Origin: Companilactobacillus furfuricola
GTDB lineage: Bacteria; Bacillota; Bacilli; Lactobacillales; Lactobacillaceae
Direction: 5' to 3'
Assembly: GCF_003946325.1 (NCBI RefSeq)
Contig: NZ_RHNT01000015.1
Location: forward strand, 1-46,025
Length of the DNA stretch: 46,025 bases
Part shown: piece after piece, positions 18,669 through 27,786 of the stretch
Layout of the letters: every line of letters begins with the position of its first letter
Position numbering within the stretch: the stretch's first letter is position 1
Position numbers and translations under genes: made by a program
The notes under the pieces: model-generated
Told to the model about the DNA's origin: nothing
Databases searched by the model: none
Seen by the model: only the letters and a program-made list of their open reading frames with translations

Positions 18669-19682
18669 TTAAAAATCTAAACTAGGATCAGCATTGACAG
18701 TTAAGTCAGCGAAATCCTTTTTATCGTATTGAATTTGAGCAATAGCACCGATCATCGCAGCATTGTCACCACATAATCTTAGTGGTGGAAAGACTAGTTC
18801 GATGTCGTCATTTCTTTTGGCGATCTCTGAGGCCAAACGACTTCTCAAGCCTTGGTTGGCAGCCACTCCACCTGCAACGACCAATTGCTTTACAGGGTGT
18901 GTTTTGATAGCTCTGAAGGTCTTGTTAGCCAAGATATCCAAGACCGCTCCTTGAAAACTGGCGGCGAGGTCTTCTTTGCTTAATTCTTCATGAACTTGGT
19001 CTGCGTGGTGGACCGTGTTGATGAAGGCACTCTTTAGACCACTGAAACTGAAGTCAAGATTGTCTTCTTGGACCATGGCTCTTGGAAAATTAAAAGTATC
19101 CTGACCGATTCCAGCCAGTCGATCGACTTCTTTTCCGGCTGGATAGTTGATCCCTAGGACACGTCCGATTTTATCGTAGGCTTCACCTACAGCGTCATCT
19201 CTAGTATCGCCTAGTGTTTCAAACTCCCCTGGAGCTTTGACGTAAACTAGTTCGGTGTGGCCACCTGATACTAGTAAGGCCATGAATGGATATTCTAAGT
19301 CAGTTACGAATTTGGCTGAATAAATATGTCCTGCCAAGTGATTGGACTTGATCAGTGGCAAATCGTGTGCAAAAGCTACCGTTTTGGCGGCCATGATACC
19401 GATCAAGAGTGACCCTACTAGTCCTGGACCGTAAGTTACAGCTACGGCATCCAGGTCATCGTAGTCGACTTCAGCTTCGTCCATTGCCATCTGAATGCAT
19501 ATGGTAATTTCTTCCACGTGATGTCTGCTGGCTACTTCTGGGACTACTCCGCCGAAACGTTGGTGACTTTTTATTTGTGTCGCAATAATATTTGATAATA
19601 TTTCCTTACCATTTTTAATGACAGCCACGCTAGTCTCATCACAACTGCTTTCAAAAGACAAGATCAATGTATCTTTTTTCAA
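18669..19682 (-). CDS. tsaD: tRNA N6-threonylcarbamoyladenosine transferase TsaD
   Basis: With TsaB and TsaE it transfers threonylcarbamoyl to A37 of ANN-decoding tRNAs; essential in most bacteria. The 337-residue protein has the ASKHA fold with metal-binding His115 and His119 in SNHLAGHI, the phosphate loop [10 protein letters not shown], and [10 protein letters not shown]. It is the last gene of tsaB-rimI-tsaD. In B. subtilis the next gene is ydiF; here the CRISPR island lies between. Confidence 0.98.
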   Translation of the reverse strand: MKKDTLILSFESSCDETSVAVIKNGKEILSNIIATQIKSHQRFGGVVPEVASRHHVEEITICIQMAMDEAEVDYDDLDAVAVTYGPGLVGSLLIGIMAAKTVAFAHDLPLIKSNHLAGHIYSAKFVTDLEYPFMALLVSGGHTELVYVKAPGEFETLGDTRDDAVGEAYDKIGRVLGINYPAGKEVDRLAGIGQDTFNFPRAMVQEDNLDFSFSGLKSAFINTVHHADQVHEELSKEDLAASFQGAVLDILANKTFRAIKTHPVKQLVVAGGVAANQGLRSRLASEIAKRNDDIELVFPPLRLCGDNAAMIGAIAQIQYDKKDFADLTVNADPSLDF

Positions 19683-19692
19683 AATAATTCCC

Positions 19693-20229
19693 TCACAACT
19701 CAGCCACCATTTCTAATGCGTCATGGTGGTTCCTATAATAATATTTTTTGTGGACTAATCGCGTTTCAAAGCCAAAAGCCTCATACAAGTTGATTGCTGA
19801 TTTGTTAGTAATATCAACTTCTAAAGACATTCGGTTGTAATCGTATTTTTTACTATAGTCGATCACTTGATTCAACAATAAATGTCCCAGACCAAATTTC
19901 TGATATTTAGGCAAAATAGCTAGATTCGTAATATGAGATTCTTTTCCCATATTCATAGCTAAACCAATGAAGGCGACGACTTTTTCATCTTTGACCAGCA
20001 CTAAATAAAGGGCATTGCGGTTCTTGATCTCGTTAACAACGATATCTTTTGACCAGGGAACTGGCGTCCCGTATATTTGCTCCTGAATGGTCATAAAATC
20101 GTCAACATCGGACGATTGAGCTTTTCTTAAGAGCAATTCTGAATCATTGATATTCACTTGTTTATCCGTGAATGGATATTTTTCCTCGTCTTCTTGCGGC
20201 CATACGGCTTGCTTAAATTTCTTCCACAT
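19693..20229 (-). CDS. rimI: Ribosomal protein alanine N-acetyltransferase RimI
   Basis: GNAT-fold acetyltransferase, 178 residues from the ATG at 20229. A start at 20274 is open but would overlap tsaB by 62 bases and has no visible ribosome binding site. The acetyl-CoA site is in [19 protein letters not shown] and the C-terminal [20 protein letters not shown] is typical. RimI acetylates ribosomal protein S18 in other bacteria. It overlaps the end of tsaB by 17 bases and is followed by tsaD ten bases later, so the three are one operon. Confidence 0.92.
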   Translation of the reverse strand: MWKKFKQAVWPQEDEEKYPFTDKQVNINDSELLLRKAQSSDVDDFMTIQEQIYGTPVPWSKDIVVNEIKNRNALYLVLVKDEKVVAFIGLAMNMGKESHITNLAILPKYQKFGLGHLLLNQVIDYSKKYDYNRMSLEVDITNKSAINLYEAFGFETRLVHKKYYYRNHHDALEMVAEL

Positions 20230-20935
20230 AAGAAATATTACCGTCTTCCTTGTGTCCCTTTTTGATCCAATCATGTTCTGCTTGTGTCAAACGCAAGTAC
20301 GTTGGTACGAATGCATTAATATCCTTAACAGGCTCAGTATTTTCAGCAATTTGCGCCAATTTGACTGAATCGGGCAAACTATCTTTCGTCAAGACAACCG
20401 AAGCCTTAGGCATTGCGTCTTGGATCAATTCAGCCAAATGCTCAGAAACGTTAACAAACTCAACTTGTTCCTCAGGATAATTGCCCAATTTTTCAAAAAG
20501 CTGATCCATTGCAATATGTTGATCCTCGATAACATTGACCACTTCGCCGGACTTGTCAATGTAAGCACCAGCAAAAGCATTATCGTTACGAGCATCCTCA
20601 ACAGCCACAATCAGTTTACCATCAGTTCCATTTGCGGCAAGCAAACGCAAACTAGAAATCCCCACCAAAGGCTTAGCCAAAGTAAAAGCCAAAGTCTTAG
20701 CAACCGTAACCGCGATCCTGACCCCAGTATAAGAACCAGGACCAGCAGCAACCGCGATCCGATCAATATCAGAAACATTCAAACCAGACTTCTCAAGCGA
20801 CTCCTGAATATCAGGCAAAAGAGAAACACTATGAGTCTTCTCCTCAGAAGAATCCATACGAGCCAAACACTTACCATCCTCAACAACAGCAACAGTCAAT
20901 GGTTTATTCGATGTATCAAAAGCTAAAATTTTCAT
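20213..20935 (-). CDS. tsaB: tRNA threonylcarbamoyladenosine biosynthesis protein TsaB
   Basis: Partner protein of TsaD, 240 residues from the ATG at 20935 (a GTG three codons earlier is less likely). The N-terminus MKILAFDTSNKPLTVAV and the VAAGPGSYTGVRIA segment identify it. It lacks the metal-binding histidines of TsaD, as TsaB proteins do. It is the first gene of the operon with rimI and tsaD. A large hairpin element lies about 40 bases upstream. Confidence 0.96.
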   Translation of the reverse strand: MKILAFDTSNKPLTVAVVEDGKCLARMDSSEEKTHSVSLLPDIQESLEKSGLNVSDIDRIAVAAGPGSYTGVRIAVTVAKTLAFTLAKPLVGISSLRLLAANGTDGKLIVAVEDARNDNAFAGAYIDKSGEVVNVIEDQHIAMDQLFEKLGNYPEEQVEFVNVSEHLAELIQDAMPKASVVLTKDSLPDSVKLAQIAENTEPVKDINAFVPTYLRLTQAEHDWIKKGHKEDGNISYVEEI

Positions 20936-20977
20936 AATTAACACTCATTCCTTAATATAGGTATTCTATCACAAAGA

Positions 20978-21091
20978 GCGCTCAGGGAGCCGCCCAGCTG
21001 GTGAGGATTTAGGGACTGTCGGCACCAAAGGCGCGGCAAAGCCACGCCTGCCGACAGTTGCTAAACCGGAGCCCGCTGCCTCCCTGAGCGC
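20978..21091. repeat. GC-rich nested hairpin element upstream of tsaB
   Basis: Outer arms GCGCTCAGGGAG/CTCCCTGAGCGC, then TTTAG/CTAAA, then ACTGTCGGCA/TGCCGACAGT, then GGC/GCC and GGCG/CGCC at the tip around AAA. The whole 114 bases fold into one long interrupted hairpin. It shares no clear motif with the E1-E5 family. It could be a miniature palindromic repeat or a structured leader of tsaB. The remaining bases 21092-21380 are AT-rich and I see nothing in them. Confidence 0.75.
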
Positions 21092-21379
21092 GTTTCCACT
21101 ATAAAGCGGGCAACGTTTGGTCAAATACCAATAGAAGTTTGGCAACAAAGAAAGAGAAGTTTGGAACCAATAAATTCAATACTATACCCAAACAACAAAG
21201 CATTGGCAAAAAAACTTGAAACCGCCCAAAAATCAATCAAATATCATAGTAACAAAAAAAATCGGTCTCAAAAAATCCCAAACCCTACTTCAACACCCAA
21301 ACCCTCAAATCACAAATTCTCTCAAATACAAAGCTATCTGTCCACTAAAACACATCAACCTTCACCCGACCTAAAAATC

Positions 21380-21407
21380 AAAAAAAAATAGACCACTAAC
21401 GGCCTAT
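21380..21407 (-). terminator. Terminator overlapping the folT stop
   Basis: Minus-strand hairpin ATAGGCC/GGTCTAT (one G-U pair) with a six-base loop, followed by a run of T. The folT stop codon lies in the hairpin. Confidence 0.75.
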
Positions 21408-21932
21408 TTTAGAAAATTTCGAACCGTCGATCCATTTCAGCATGATATACAACAGTCCCGTTTGGTAAACCAACGCAATCGCTTGTTTAGGCAATCTTGC
21501 CACTAACATAACGAGATACGGGTTATTAGTCATAATACTTACCCAAAGGGTATTCATTAACGTGTTAACCACCACGGTGATCAATAATATCGTGATAAAA
21601 ACATTCAACAGCGTAACTTTCCGGCGGTGGAGGACAAATCCAGCGATCAATCCTGACACGACGGCTGAGACAGTGAAGCCCCAGAAGAAATAACTACCAT
21701 TTGATCCTAAAATAACGTTTGAGATCAAATCGGCAATACCGTTAGCTAACGCTGCTTTGTAAGGACCGAAGTAATATCCCATCAGTCCTATAGCAATAAA
21801 GGAAAATCCTACCTTGAGCATGGCACTTCCAAAAGTCAATTTGATCAACACACTCTCCAATGCGATCAACAGTGCCATCCAAGTCAATTCATGGATACTT
21901 ATTGCGGTGCTACTTTGCTTACTTCTGTTCAT
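21396..21932 (-). CDS. folT: Folate ECF transporter substrate-binding subunit
   Basis: Membrane S-component of an energy-coupling factor transporter, 178 residues, about six hydrophobic segments. The start is the ATG at 21932 because GGGAG stands eight bases before it; the GTG at 21959 lies in the leader. The segments WMALLIALESVL and GPYKAALANGIADLISN, with a large GxN-type loop (LGSNGSYFFWGF), fit the FolT family. The T, A and A' subunits are not in this window and are usually shared. A THF riboswitch upstream supports folate as substrate. Confidence 0.92.
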   Translation of the reverse strand: MNRSKQSSTAISIHELTWMALLIALESVLIKLTFGSAMLKVGFSFIAIGLMGYYFGPYKAALANGIADLISNVILGSNGSYFFWGFTVSAVVSGLIAGFVLHRRKVTLLNVFITILLITVVVNTLMNTLWVSIMTNNPYLVMLVARLPKQAIALVYQTGLLYIMLKWIDGSKFSKIGR

Positions 21933-21985
21933 TTTGACATCTCCCAACGGAGCTGCCACAAAATATAACTAGAATATGGCGATTA

Positions 21986-22090
21986 ACTATATATGTGGCG
22001 AATGCGGAAACAAAACCGCGGAGTCACTCCCCTTTGTCCGGTGTTCACATTCCGTTCCACCAGCACTTAACGCTTTGAATCCTACTCCAA
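21986..22090 (-). promoter_or_regulatory. THF riboswitch of folT
   Basis: The minus strand has the conserved order of the tetrahydrofolate riboswitch: GGAGTAGGATTC, GCGTTAAGTGC, a hairpin GGTGGAACG...ACACC, CCGCGG and CATTCGCC. It lies directly upstream of folT. Downstream a small stem CTCC-GTT-GGGAG holds the folT ribosome binding site, which suggests control of translation. Confidence 0.9.
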
Positions 22091-22153
22091 ATTTTTAATA
22101 CCCATCAATAGTAGCACAAGGCAACCCGATAACCTACTGATTTGACTATCGAA

Positions 22154-22894
22154 TTATTTATGTTCCCATTCAAATTTTGCAATAACGTTTAATTCGTCAC
22201 CGTTCTTGATCCAATGAGTACTCGTCAAGCCATCTAACTTTGAAAAAACTTCTGGCTTGCTGTGAATATTCAGTTCTTTTTCATACTTGATATCCATCGA
22301 CTTGATCTTGTGACTAGCAATAAATTCAATATCGAGTGAATCGATCATCCAGTAAAAATAATAAGTATTGTTAACGTGACGATTTACATCAATATTGTAA
22401 TAGCCAATATGTTGCTGATCTTTCGTATCGAATTCTTTAGGTTCACGCAAACGAGCAAAGCGTTTGATCTTGTTAGTTTCCTGCGAACCGAACAGATCTT
22501 TCAAATTATCAGCAGCACTAACGATCTTACGTTGTTTAATATCGATGATGACAAAAGCGCTTTGCAAAGTCACCATGCGATTACCAGCTTCATCATCGAT
22601 CCAAAAATCACGATAGAAAAAGAATTTGTTGTAGCTAGTAGCTCTAGTGCTGACTTTGACTTTTACGCCAACATCGGGCATTTGCTTGATATCCAAGTGG
22701 TATTGAGTAACGACCCAGCCCAGACCGCGCTCAACCATGGAAACACTGTCAGCATTCTTTTGCTTAAGTTGATTCTCTGAGGCTAATAGCATTACATCTA
22801 ACAATGCTGAGATCTTAATATCTCCGGTAAAATTCGACAAGTAAAACGGAAATACTGCGTCTTCTGTATAAACTTCAGCTTGCGTGTCGTCCAT
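22154..22894 (-). CDS. Acyl-ACP thioesterase
   Basis: Double hot-dog thioesterase of the FatA/FatB family, about 246 residues from the ATG at 22894; the start is placed by AAGGGAAG inside the end of rsmI, and a TTG at 22912 is less likely. It releases fatty acids from acyl carrier protein. The motif NIDVNRHVNNTYYFYW in the second half holds the Asn and His of the active site. It follows rsmI directly, as in many lactobacilli. The chain length it prefers cannot be read from the sequence. Confidence 0.92.
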   Translation of the reverse strand: MDDTQAEVYTEDAVFPFYLSNFTGDIKISALLDVMLLASENQLKQKNADSVSMVERGLGWVVTQYHLDIKQMPDVGVKVKVSTRATSYNKFFFYRDFWIDDEAGNRMVTLQSAFVIIDIKQRKIVSAADNLKDLFGSQETNKIKRFARLREPKEFDTKDQQHIGYYNIDVNRHVNNTYYFYWMIDSLDIEFIASHKIKSMDIKYEKELNIHSKPEVFSKLDGLTSTHWIKNGDELNVIAKFEWEHK

Positions 22895-22895
22895 A

Positions 22896-23768
22896 TTAAT
22901 TCTTCCCTTCAATATTGTGGTATAAGTTATAAACTACTTGTTTCTTCAAATCATTTTGGGCAGCGATCTCTTTGATGGCTTTATTAGGCTTATTTCCAGC
23001 TTCAATCAGATTATTAACAGCGGCTATAATCTGATCATCAGTCATCGCCTCTACTTGTTCCTGAGGTTTTCCGGCGATGACCAAGACAAATTCTCCCTTA
23101 GGGTCATTTTCTGTGTAGAAATCAATTGCTTGTTGAATATTGCCTCTAAAAAAGGCTTCGTGCAGTTTTGTTAGCTCACGAGCTAATGTGATCTGGCGGT
23201 CAGGACCGAAGTTATTTAGCACATCAGCTAACGTCTTGAGTACTCGATAAGGCGATTCATAAATGATCGTAGTTTCACTACGATTAGCCAAATCAACTAA
23301 CGCCTCAGTCCGTTCCTTACCCTTTCTAGGCAAAAAGCCGTAAAAATAAAACGGTTGTGGTTCGATCCCCGATGCGATCAGAGCGGTCGTAGAAGCAGTT
23401 GCTCCTGGCAATGGAACGACCGCTATATCGGCTTTGATAGCCGCTTTGACCAATTCCTTTCCAGGATCACTGATCGAGGGCGTTCCGGCGTCGCTGACTT
23501 GAGCAATATCGGTCCCAGAATTCATCTTTTCGATCAATTCTGGGATCCTAGAAGCAGTGTTGTGCTCATGAAAGCTGATCAAATCTGTTGGTATTTCAAA
23601 ATGTTTCAACAAATTCTTTGTATTGCGAGTATCTTCTGCCGCAATTAAATCAACATCTTTCAAAACTTTGACAGCACGAAACGTCATGTCGTCAAGGTTA
23701 CCGATCGGCGTTGGCACCAAAAAAAGGCAGCCCTTCGAATTGTCAACAAAACTCTTTTGTTCCTCCAT
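22896..23768 (-). CDS. rsmI: 16S rRNA (cytidine-1402-2'-O)-methyltransferase RsmI
   Basis: SAM-dependent enzyme methylating the ribose of C1402 in 16S rRNA at the ribosomal P site. The 290 residues show the tetrapyrrole-methylase fold: VPTPIGNLDDMTFRA near the N-terminus, SDAGTPSISDPG, YESPYRVLKTL, LARELTKLHE and GEFVLVIAG. It lies 16 bases after yabA, in the same order as yabA-...-rsmI (yabC) in B. subtilis. Confidence 0.98.
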   Translation of the reverse strand: MEEQKSFVDNSKGCLFLVPTPIGNLDDMTFRAVKVLKDVDLIAAEDTRNTKNLLKHFEIPTDLISFHEHNTASRIPELIEKMNSGTDIAQVSDAGTPSISDPGKELVKAAIKADIAVVPLPGATASTTALIASGIEPQPFYFYGFLPRKGKERTEALVDLANRSETTIIYESPYRVLKTLADVLNNFGPDRQITLARELTKLHEAFFRGNIQQAIDFYTENDPKGEFVLVIAGKPQEQVEAMTDDQIIAAVNNLIEAGNKPNKAIKEIAAQNDLKKQVVYNLYHNIEGKN

Positions 23769-23784
23769 TCAAATAGCTCCCTTA

Positions 23785-24123
23785 CTAATGATTTTTCGAT
23801 CGCTTGCCGTAGATCACATCGAGACAAAACATACAAGGTTCATCATGATGTGATCCGTAAAATTGTTGGCAAACGTGAAATCCTTTTTCATACAATTTCT
23901 CAAGATTAAGTCGTGAACTTGGCAAATCATTGGGATCGAAATCCTTTTGGCCTTCGTTGACCTTTTCCAAATGCTTGCGCAAGTTCTTATTCTCGATCTT
24001 TAATTCTTCATTTTCTTCTAAACTCTTTGAAAGTTGTTCCTTTAATGATGATAGTTCAGTACTTAAATCGCTTAATTTGTTCGTAATGTCTTCAAATTCA
24101 CTGTATAAATCATTTTCTGCCAT
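23785..24123 (-). CDS. yabA: Replication initiation control protein YabA
   Basis: A 112-residue negative regulator of replication initiation that bridges DnaA and the DnaN clamp. The N-terminal two thirds form a leucine-rich coiled coil used for tetramer formation. The C-terminus has the zinc-binding arrangement GFHVCQQFYGSHHDEPCMFC. It sits between holB and rsmI, as in other Firmicutes. Confidence 0.97.
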   Translation of the reverse strand: MAENDLYSEFEDITNKLSDLSTELSSLKEQLSKSLEENEELKIENKNLRKHLEKVNEGQKDFDPNDLPSSRLNLEKLYEKGFHVCQQFYGSHHDEPCMFCLDVIYGKRSKNH

Positions 24124-24134
24124 ATTAATACCTA

Positions 24135-25088
24135 CTAATTAACATATTTTAATGATAAATCTTCAAGGATGGCCTGAAATGCCACATTGCTTTTCCAAAT
24201 TCCTTCAGCATGAAAAAGCTCTTCAGAGAAGCGTACGATCGTCTTGATATCCCGATTTGGAAGTAAATCCTCATTTATCAATTTTGTATTTTTGATATGA
24301 TACCTAATTGATAATATATCACTAAATATTTGATTCATCATGTCAAAAAACAATTGTTGATGATTTTTATTCTCGATCTGCGGCATAATGTCAGTTTGAA
24401 CGTCGATAAAACTATCAAATTGTCTTTGATCACAGCGCTTCAACCAGGAAATCAACGCTGATTCCATAGCTTGATAGTTATCGCCCGACATCGTCGCTAG
24501 ATCCTTGATATCGGAAATACTCAAGGCTAATTTGGCAGTATTTTCTTTGTATCCTTCAGCAGCTAAAGTCTGGATCTCATCCGTATTACTCTGATTAGAA
24601 AGATGAAAAATCTGCACCCGCGATTGGATCGTGGGCAACATTTGCTTAGAAGAATTGCAAAGCAAAATAATCATCAAATTACCTTCCGGCTCTTCGATCG
24701 TCTTCAGCAAATTATTACTAGCAGCACTAGTCATCTTTTGCGCATCATTAATAATCAAAATACGCCGAGATCCTTGAGTAGCAGTCATATTAGCTTCTTT
24801 TTTAAAAAATTTAATATCATCCACACCAATACTTTGCTTATCGGTAGTAACTTGCAAAACATCCGGGTTGTCACCCATGGCAATATTCTTGCAAGCTTGA
24901 CAAGTCTGATCTGGCAATCCATCAACCAAGTTCTCACAAAACTGAGTTTGCGCTAGCCAAAGTGCGATCTGGTTACGAACTTGCGAAGAAGCATCATCGA
25001 TCAAATAAGCATGGCTAAGCATATTAGCTTGAATGATCTTTTGAAACTCCGAAATAACCTTCGGCTGTTCTTGCGTAATATTTTCCAT
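24135..25088 (-). CDS. holB: DNA polymerase III delta' subunit
   Basis: Clamp-loader subunit of 317 residues that works with DnaX to put the sliding clamp on DNA. It has the AAA+ fold without a working Walker A site, a cysteine cluster FCENLVDGLPDQTCQAC, and the sensor-like segments RILIINDAQKMTSAASNNLLKTIEEP. It lies two bases after darA and is followed by yabA, whose product also acts on the clamp. Confidence 0.96.
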   Translation of the reverse strand: MENITQEQPKVISEFQKIIQANMLSHAYLIDDASSQVRNQIALWLAQTQFCENLVDGLPDQTCQACKNIAMGDNPDVLQVTTDKQSIGVDDIKFFKKEANMTATQGSRRILIINDAQKMTSAASNNLLKTIEEPEGNLMIILLCNSSKQMLPTIQSRVQIFHLSNQSNTDEIQTLAAEGYKENTAKLALSISDIKDLATMSGDNYQAMESALISWLKRCDQRQFDSFIDVQTDIMPQIENKNHQQLFFDMMNQIFSDILSIRYHIKNTKLINEDLLPNRDIKTIVRFSEELFHAEGIWKSNVAFQAILEDLSLKYVN

Positions 25089-25090
25089 TA

Positions 25091-25411
25091 TTAAAATCTC
25101 ACAAATTTATCGACTGGCAAAATAAAGCAAGTTGCCCCACCGACTTGAACTTCCACCGGATCACCAATTCCGCTCTCAGGCAAAACAAATGAAGAAGTAA
25201 CATATTGAGTCCGAGTGTGACAAGCTTTTTTAATAACCTCAAGAGCAGCATCGATCTGTTCCTCTTCAACACCCATAATAAAAGTCGAGTTACCTGATTT
25301 AAGGAAACCACCAGTAGATGGCAAACGAGTAAACCGAAAACCATCTTTGACCAATTTAGATTGAAGTTGTCCACTATCCTTATCTTGGACGATTGCTAAA
25401 ATTAATTTCAT
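25091..25411 (-). CDS. darA: Cyclic di-AMP receptor, PII-like (DarA/PstA)
   Basis: A 106-residue PII-like trimeric protein (YaaQ family) that binds cyclic di-AMP. The N-terminus MKLILAIVQDKD, the T-loop region GFRFTRLPSTGGFLKSGNSTF and the GVEEEQID segment are characteristic. Its downstream partners are not well known. It lies between tmk and holB, spaced two bases from each. Confidence 0.97.
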   Translation of the reverse strand: MKLILAIVQDKDSGQLQSKLVKDGFRFTRLPSTGGFLKSGNSTFIMGVEEEQIDAALEVIKKACHTRTQYVTSSFVLPESGIGDPVEVQVGGATCFILPVDKFVRF

Positions 25412-25413
25412 CG

Positions 25414-26064
25414 TTATCTACCTCCGTTAAAAACATCTGGGAAACGTTTAGTAATTGCATCAATAGCATCCTTCACAACCAATGCCGGTTCTTGATCAGC
25501 ATCGATTGAAACAATGCGTTTAGGATTATCCTTAACTAGCTGCAAGTAAGTATCATGAACTCGATCATGAAAATCCAAAGAAGCCTTCTCCAAACGATCC
25601 ATAGCCTCTTGATGATCAGAACGAATCCGAGCCAAACCAACCTCTGGGGTAATATCAAAATAAATTGTCAAATCTGGCAAGTGTCCATCAATAGCAAAAT
25701 CATTGATCTCACGAACCTCATCAGTACCAATCTCACGTCCACCACCTTGATAAGCAATAGAACTATCAACAAATCGATCCGAAAGCAAAACCTTATCAGC
25801 AGCCAAAGAAGGCAAAATAACATCAACCAAATGCTGACGACGAGCAGCAGCATAAAGCAAAGCCTCAGTCCGATCATCCATATCAGCACCATTAACATCC
25901 AAAATAATCTTACGGATCTCCTCAGCAATCGGACTACCCCCAGGCTCCCGAGAAACAACAACCTCAGAAGAAGTCAAAGCATCCAAAGCCGGAGCAATCC
26001 GATTCAAAGCAGTAGTCTTACCAGCCCCATCGGGACCTTCAAAAGAAATAAAAATACCTGACAT
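25414..26064 (-). CDS. tmk: Thymidylate kinase
   Basis: Phosphorylates dTMP to dTDP. From the ATG at 26064 it has 216 residues; GGGAG stands eight bases before that ATG, while an ATG at 26079 lacks such a site. The P-loop is FEGPDGAGKTT, followed by the DR(F/Y)-type motif LLSDRFVDSSIAYQGGGR, with a LID region after RSDHQEA. It begins the tmk-darA-holB-yabA-rsmI run; a structured repeat separates it from yaaL upstream. Confidence 0.97.
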   Translation of the reverse strand: MSGIFISFEGPDGAGKTTALNRIAPALDALTSSEVVVSREPGGSPIAEEIRKIILDVNGADMDDRTEALLYAAARRQHLVDVILPSLAADKVLLSDRFVDSSIAYQGGGREIGTDEVREINDFAIDGHLPDLTIYFDITPEVGLARIRSDHQEAMDRLEKASLDFHDRVHDTYLQLVKDNPKRIVSIDADQEPALVVKDAIDAITKRFPDVFNGGR

Positions 26065-26183
26065 AAACAATTCTCCCATTAACTAGTTAATACTAATATA
26101 TTTTACTTGAAAAAGAGAATAAAGGGAAATATCAAGAGAAGACCAAAAAAGCAAGTTCCTCCTGCACCATTGCGAGAGCGCGA

Positions 26184-26283
26184 GAGTGCGAGAGAAACGA
26201 GCACGCGAGCAAAAAACAAATAAAGTGAGAAAAAATAAAACAAAAGAAATAGGCAAGAGTGCGAGAAACGAGCACGCGAGCAA
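26184..26283. repeat. Two direct repeats in the tmk upstream region
   Basis: GAGTGCGAG..AAACGAGCACGCGAGCAA occurs at 26184-26212 and again at 26257-26283, the first with two extra bases. Each copy is GC-rich and can form a small GTGC/GCAC hairpin. The rest of 26065-26484 is A-rich with no gene that I can support. Confidence 0.7.
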
Positions 26284-26484
26284 GAAGCAAAGGCAAGAGA
26301 AGAAAATATATATTCACTCTTATCCAACCAACAACTAAAGAAAGATCACAGCGGCAATGTAAGTCAGGAAACAAAATGAGCGGAGCAAAGTCCCGCGAAC
26401 CGAGAAAAGAGTAAGTAATTCAGAAAGAGAATATATTCAAACAAGAAAAGGAAGCCCCTACTCTCCACCAGAATAGATAAAGCC

Positions 26485-26857
26485 TGAGATAGACATGTGA
26501 GAAATAGGACGAGCAAACAGTGCCAATTTGCACAAAATAAATCGGTAAATCTCAACAAAAGGGGGGATATAGTCTCCATCTAGACGGAGGGGCCCGGGGA
26601 TACAGCCCTCAGCCGCCAAATTCCTCTTGGCGACGAAGGAGCTTAGAGGAAGACTCGTATTTGAGATTGTTCGGGCGAACTTCCCGAATAAGCTCAAATC
26701 GACGTCGGCAGCGTTCCAGTGGCTGTATCCCCGGGCCCCGGAGTCGGCATTGAACGTAGCAACCAAAATACTACCTCCACACCCCAACCACCAAACAAAC
26801 TAACAGACTTCCATCAAAGCAAAACGCCTCTGTCTGCCATAGCTCACTTACATCTAT
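26485..26857 (-). repeat. Structured repeat element, copy E4 (full length, uninterrupted)
   Basis: Read on the minus strand: a 5' hairpin CAGAC/GTCTG in a block shared with E5; outer stem CCGGGGCCCGGGGATACAGCC paired with GGCTGTATCCCCGGGCCCC; TGGAACGCTGCCG; hairpin TTTGAG../..CTCAAA with distal stem TTCGGG/CCCGAA and loop AAGTTCG; hairpin TTCCTCT/AGAGGAA; then AATTTGGCGGCTGAGGGC. A 3' part with hairpin CTCCGTCTAGATGGAG and a tail like E1 ends it. The junction AATTTGG-CGGCTGAG is exactly where E1 and E5 carry intron ends. It starts right behind the yaaL terminator. Confidence 0.9.
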
Positions 26858-26888
26858 AAAAAAAAGACCGATTCATCAAGAATCAGTC
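26858..26888 (-). terminator. Terminator of recR-yaaL
   Basis: Minus-strand hairpin GACTGATTC/GAATCGGTC (one G-U pair) with loop TTGAT and eight T. It directly precedes repeat copy E4. Confidence 0.85.
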
Positions 26889-26895
26889 CATCCAC

Positions 26896-27183
26896 CTACC
26901 AATGCTTCTCAGCATCATTAGGTTGGCTCAAAAAAGTATCTTCTTCACCAAAAATAATATTAGTAGTCTCACGAGCCTTAGTATTCCGACGACGAGCCTC
27001 CAAATACAAAAACTGATACTTAACCATCTCAAGCTTCAACTTAATCCGGGTCTCATCAGAAACCTCCAATGAGTTATCAACCAGCTTCTGCATATTATTA
27101 GCACGTTCCTGGATCTCACTAATATCATCCAGCAAACGATTATCTTCGATTTTCTTCACGTTAACTTTTTTTCTAAAAAACAT
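26896..27183 (-). CDS. yaaL: YaaL family protein (DUF2508)
   Basis: A 95-residue acidic and basic helical protein of the DUF2508 family, of unknown function. It has a basic N-terminus (FFRKKVNVKK) and a long coiled-coil-like segment. The ATG at 27183 is preferred; GGGAG precedes it inside the end of recR, and a TTG at 27189 is less likely. The order dnaX-ebfC-recR-yaaL is the same as in B. subtilis, which supports the call. Confidence 0.9.
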   Translation of the reverse strand: MFFRKKVNVKKIEDNRLLDDISEIQERANNMQKLVDNSLEVSDETRIKLKLEMVKYQFLYLEARRRNTKARETTNIIFGEEDTFLSQPNDAEKHW

Positions 27184-27185
27184 GA

Positions 27186-27785
27186 TCAAATCTCCCTACG
27201 TCCTAAAACTGCACTCTTCAGAGTCATCTCATCAGCATATTCAATATCTGACCCAACAGCCAACCCACGAGCAGGACGAGTAACCTTGATCCCAGCAGGC
27301 TTGACTAATTTAGCCAAATATTGCGCCGTAGCTTCACCATCCGGCGTAGCATTAGTTGCGATAATCAATTCCTTAACATCCTTGTTCTCGCGTAAACGAT
27401 TCAACAGTAACTTGATATTGAGGTTCTCGGGACCAACACCATCAACAGGCGACAAAACACCACCTAAGACGTGATAAAGACCATTATAAGCATTCATATC
27501 ATCGATCGATAAAATATCTTTCGGCTGCTCCACAACTAAAATCGTCGATTGATCACGATTCTTATCGCGGCAGATCGAACAAATGTCATCAGTCGTAATA
27601 TTCCCGCAGATCTTACAAGAATGAATATCTTCTTTAGCAGACATCAAATTATCAGAAAATTCTTTGACATCTTCTTTATCCATACTCAAAGTGTAAAAAG
27701 CCATTCTCGTAGCCGTCTTACGACCGATCCCGGGTAGCAGCATATAACTATCGATCAATTTCGTAATTGGTTCTGGATAATTCAT
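27186..27785 (-). CDS. recR: Recombination protein RecR
   Basis: DNA-binding ring protein of the RecFOR pathway that loads RecA at gaps; 199 residues. It shows the helix-hairpin-helix [14 protein letters not shown], the zinc motif [16 protein letters not shown], a Toprim domain starting at [10 protein letters not shown], and the Walker B-like end. It lies two bases after ebfC and overlaps the region that carries the yaaL ribosome binding site. Confidence 0.98.
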   Translation of the reverse strand: MNYPEPITKLIDSYMLLPGIGRKTATRMAFYTLSMDKEDVKEFSDNLMSAKEDIHSCKICGNITTDDICSICRDKNRDQSTILVVEQPKDILSIDDMNAYNGLYHVLGGVLSPVDGVGPENLNIKLLLNRLRENKDVKELIIATNATPDGEATAQYLAKLVKPAGIKVTRPARGLAVGSDIEYADEMTLKSAVLGRREI

Positions 27786-27786
27786 C

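Noticed and set aside
22376-22780. Long open frames opposite to the thioesterase gene and similar antisense frames elsewhere.
   Set aside because: They lie wholly inside well-identified genes on the other strand and show no family features.
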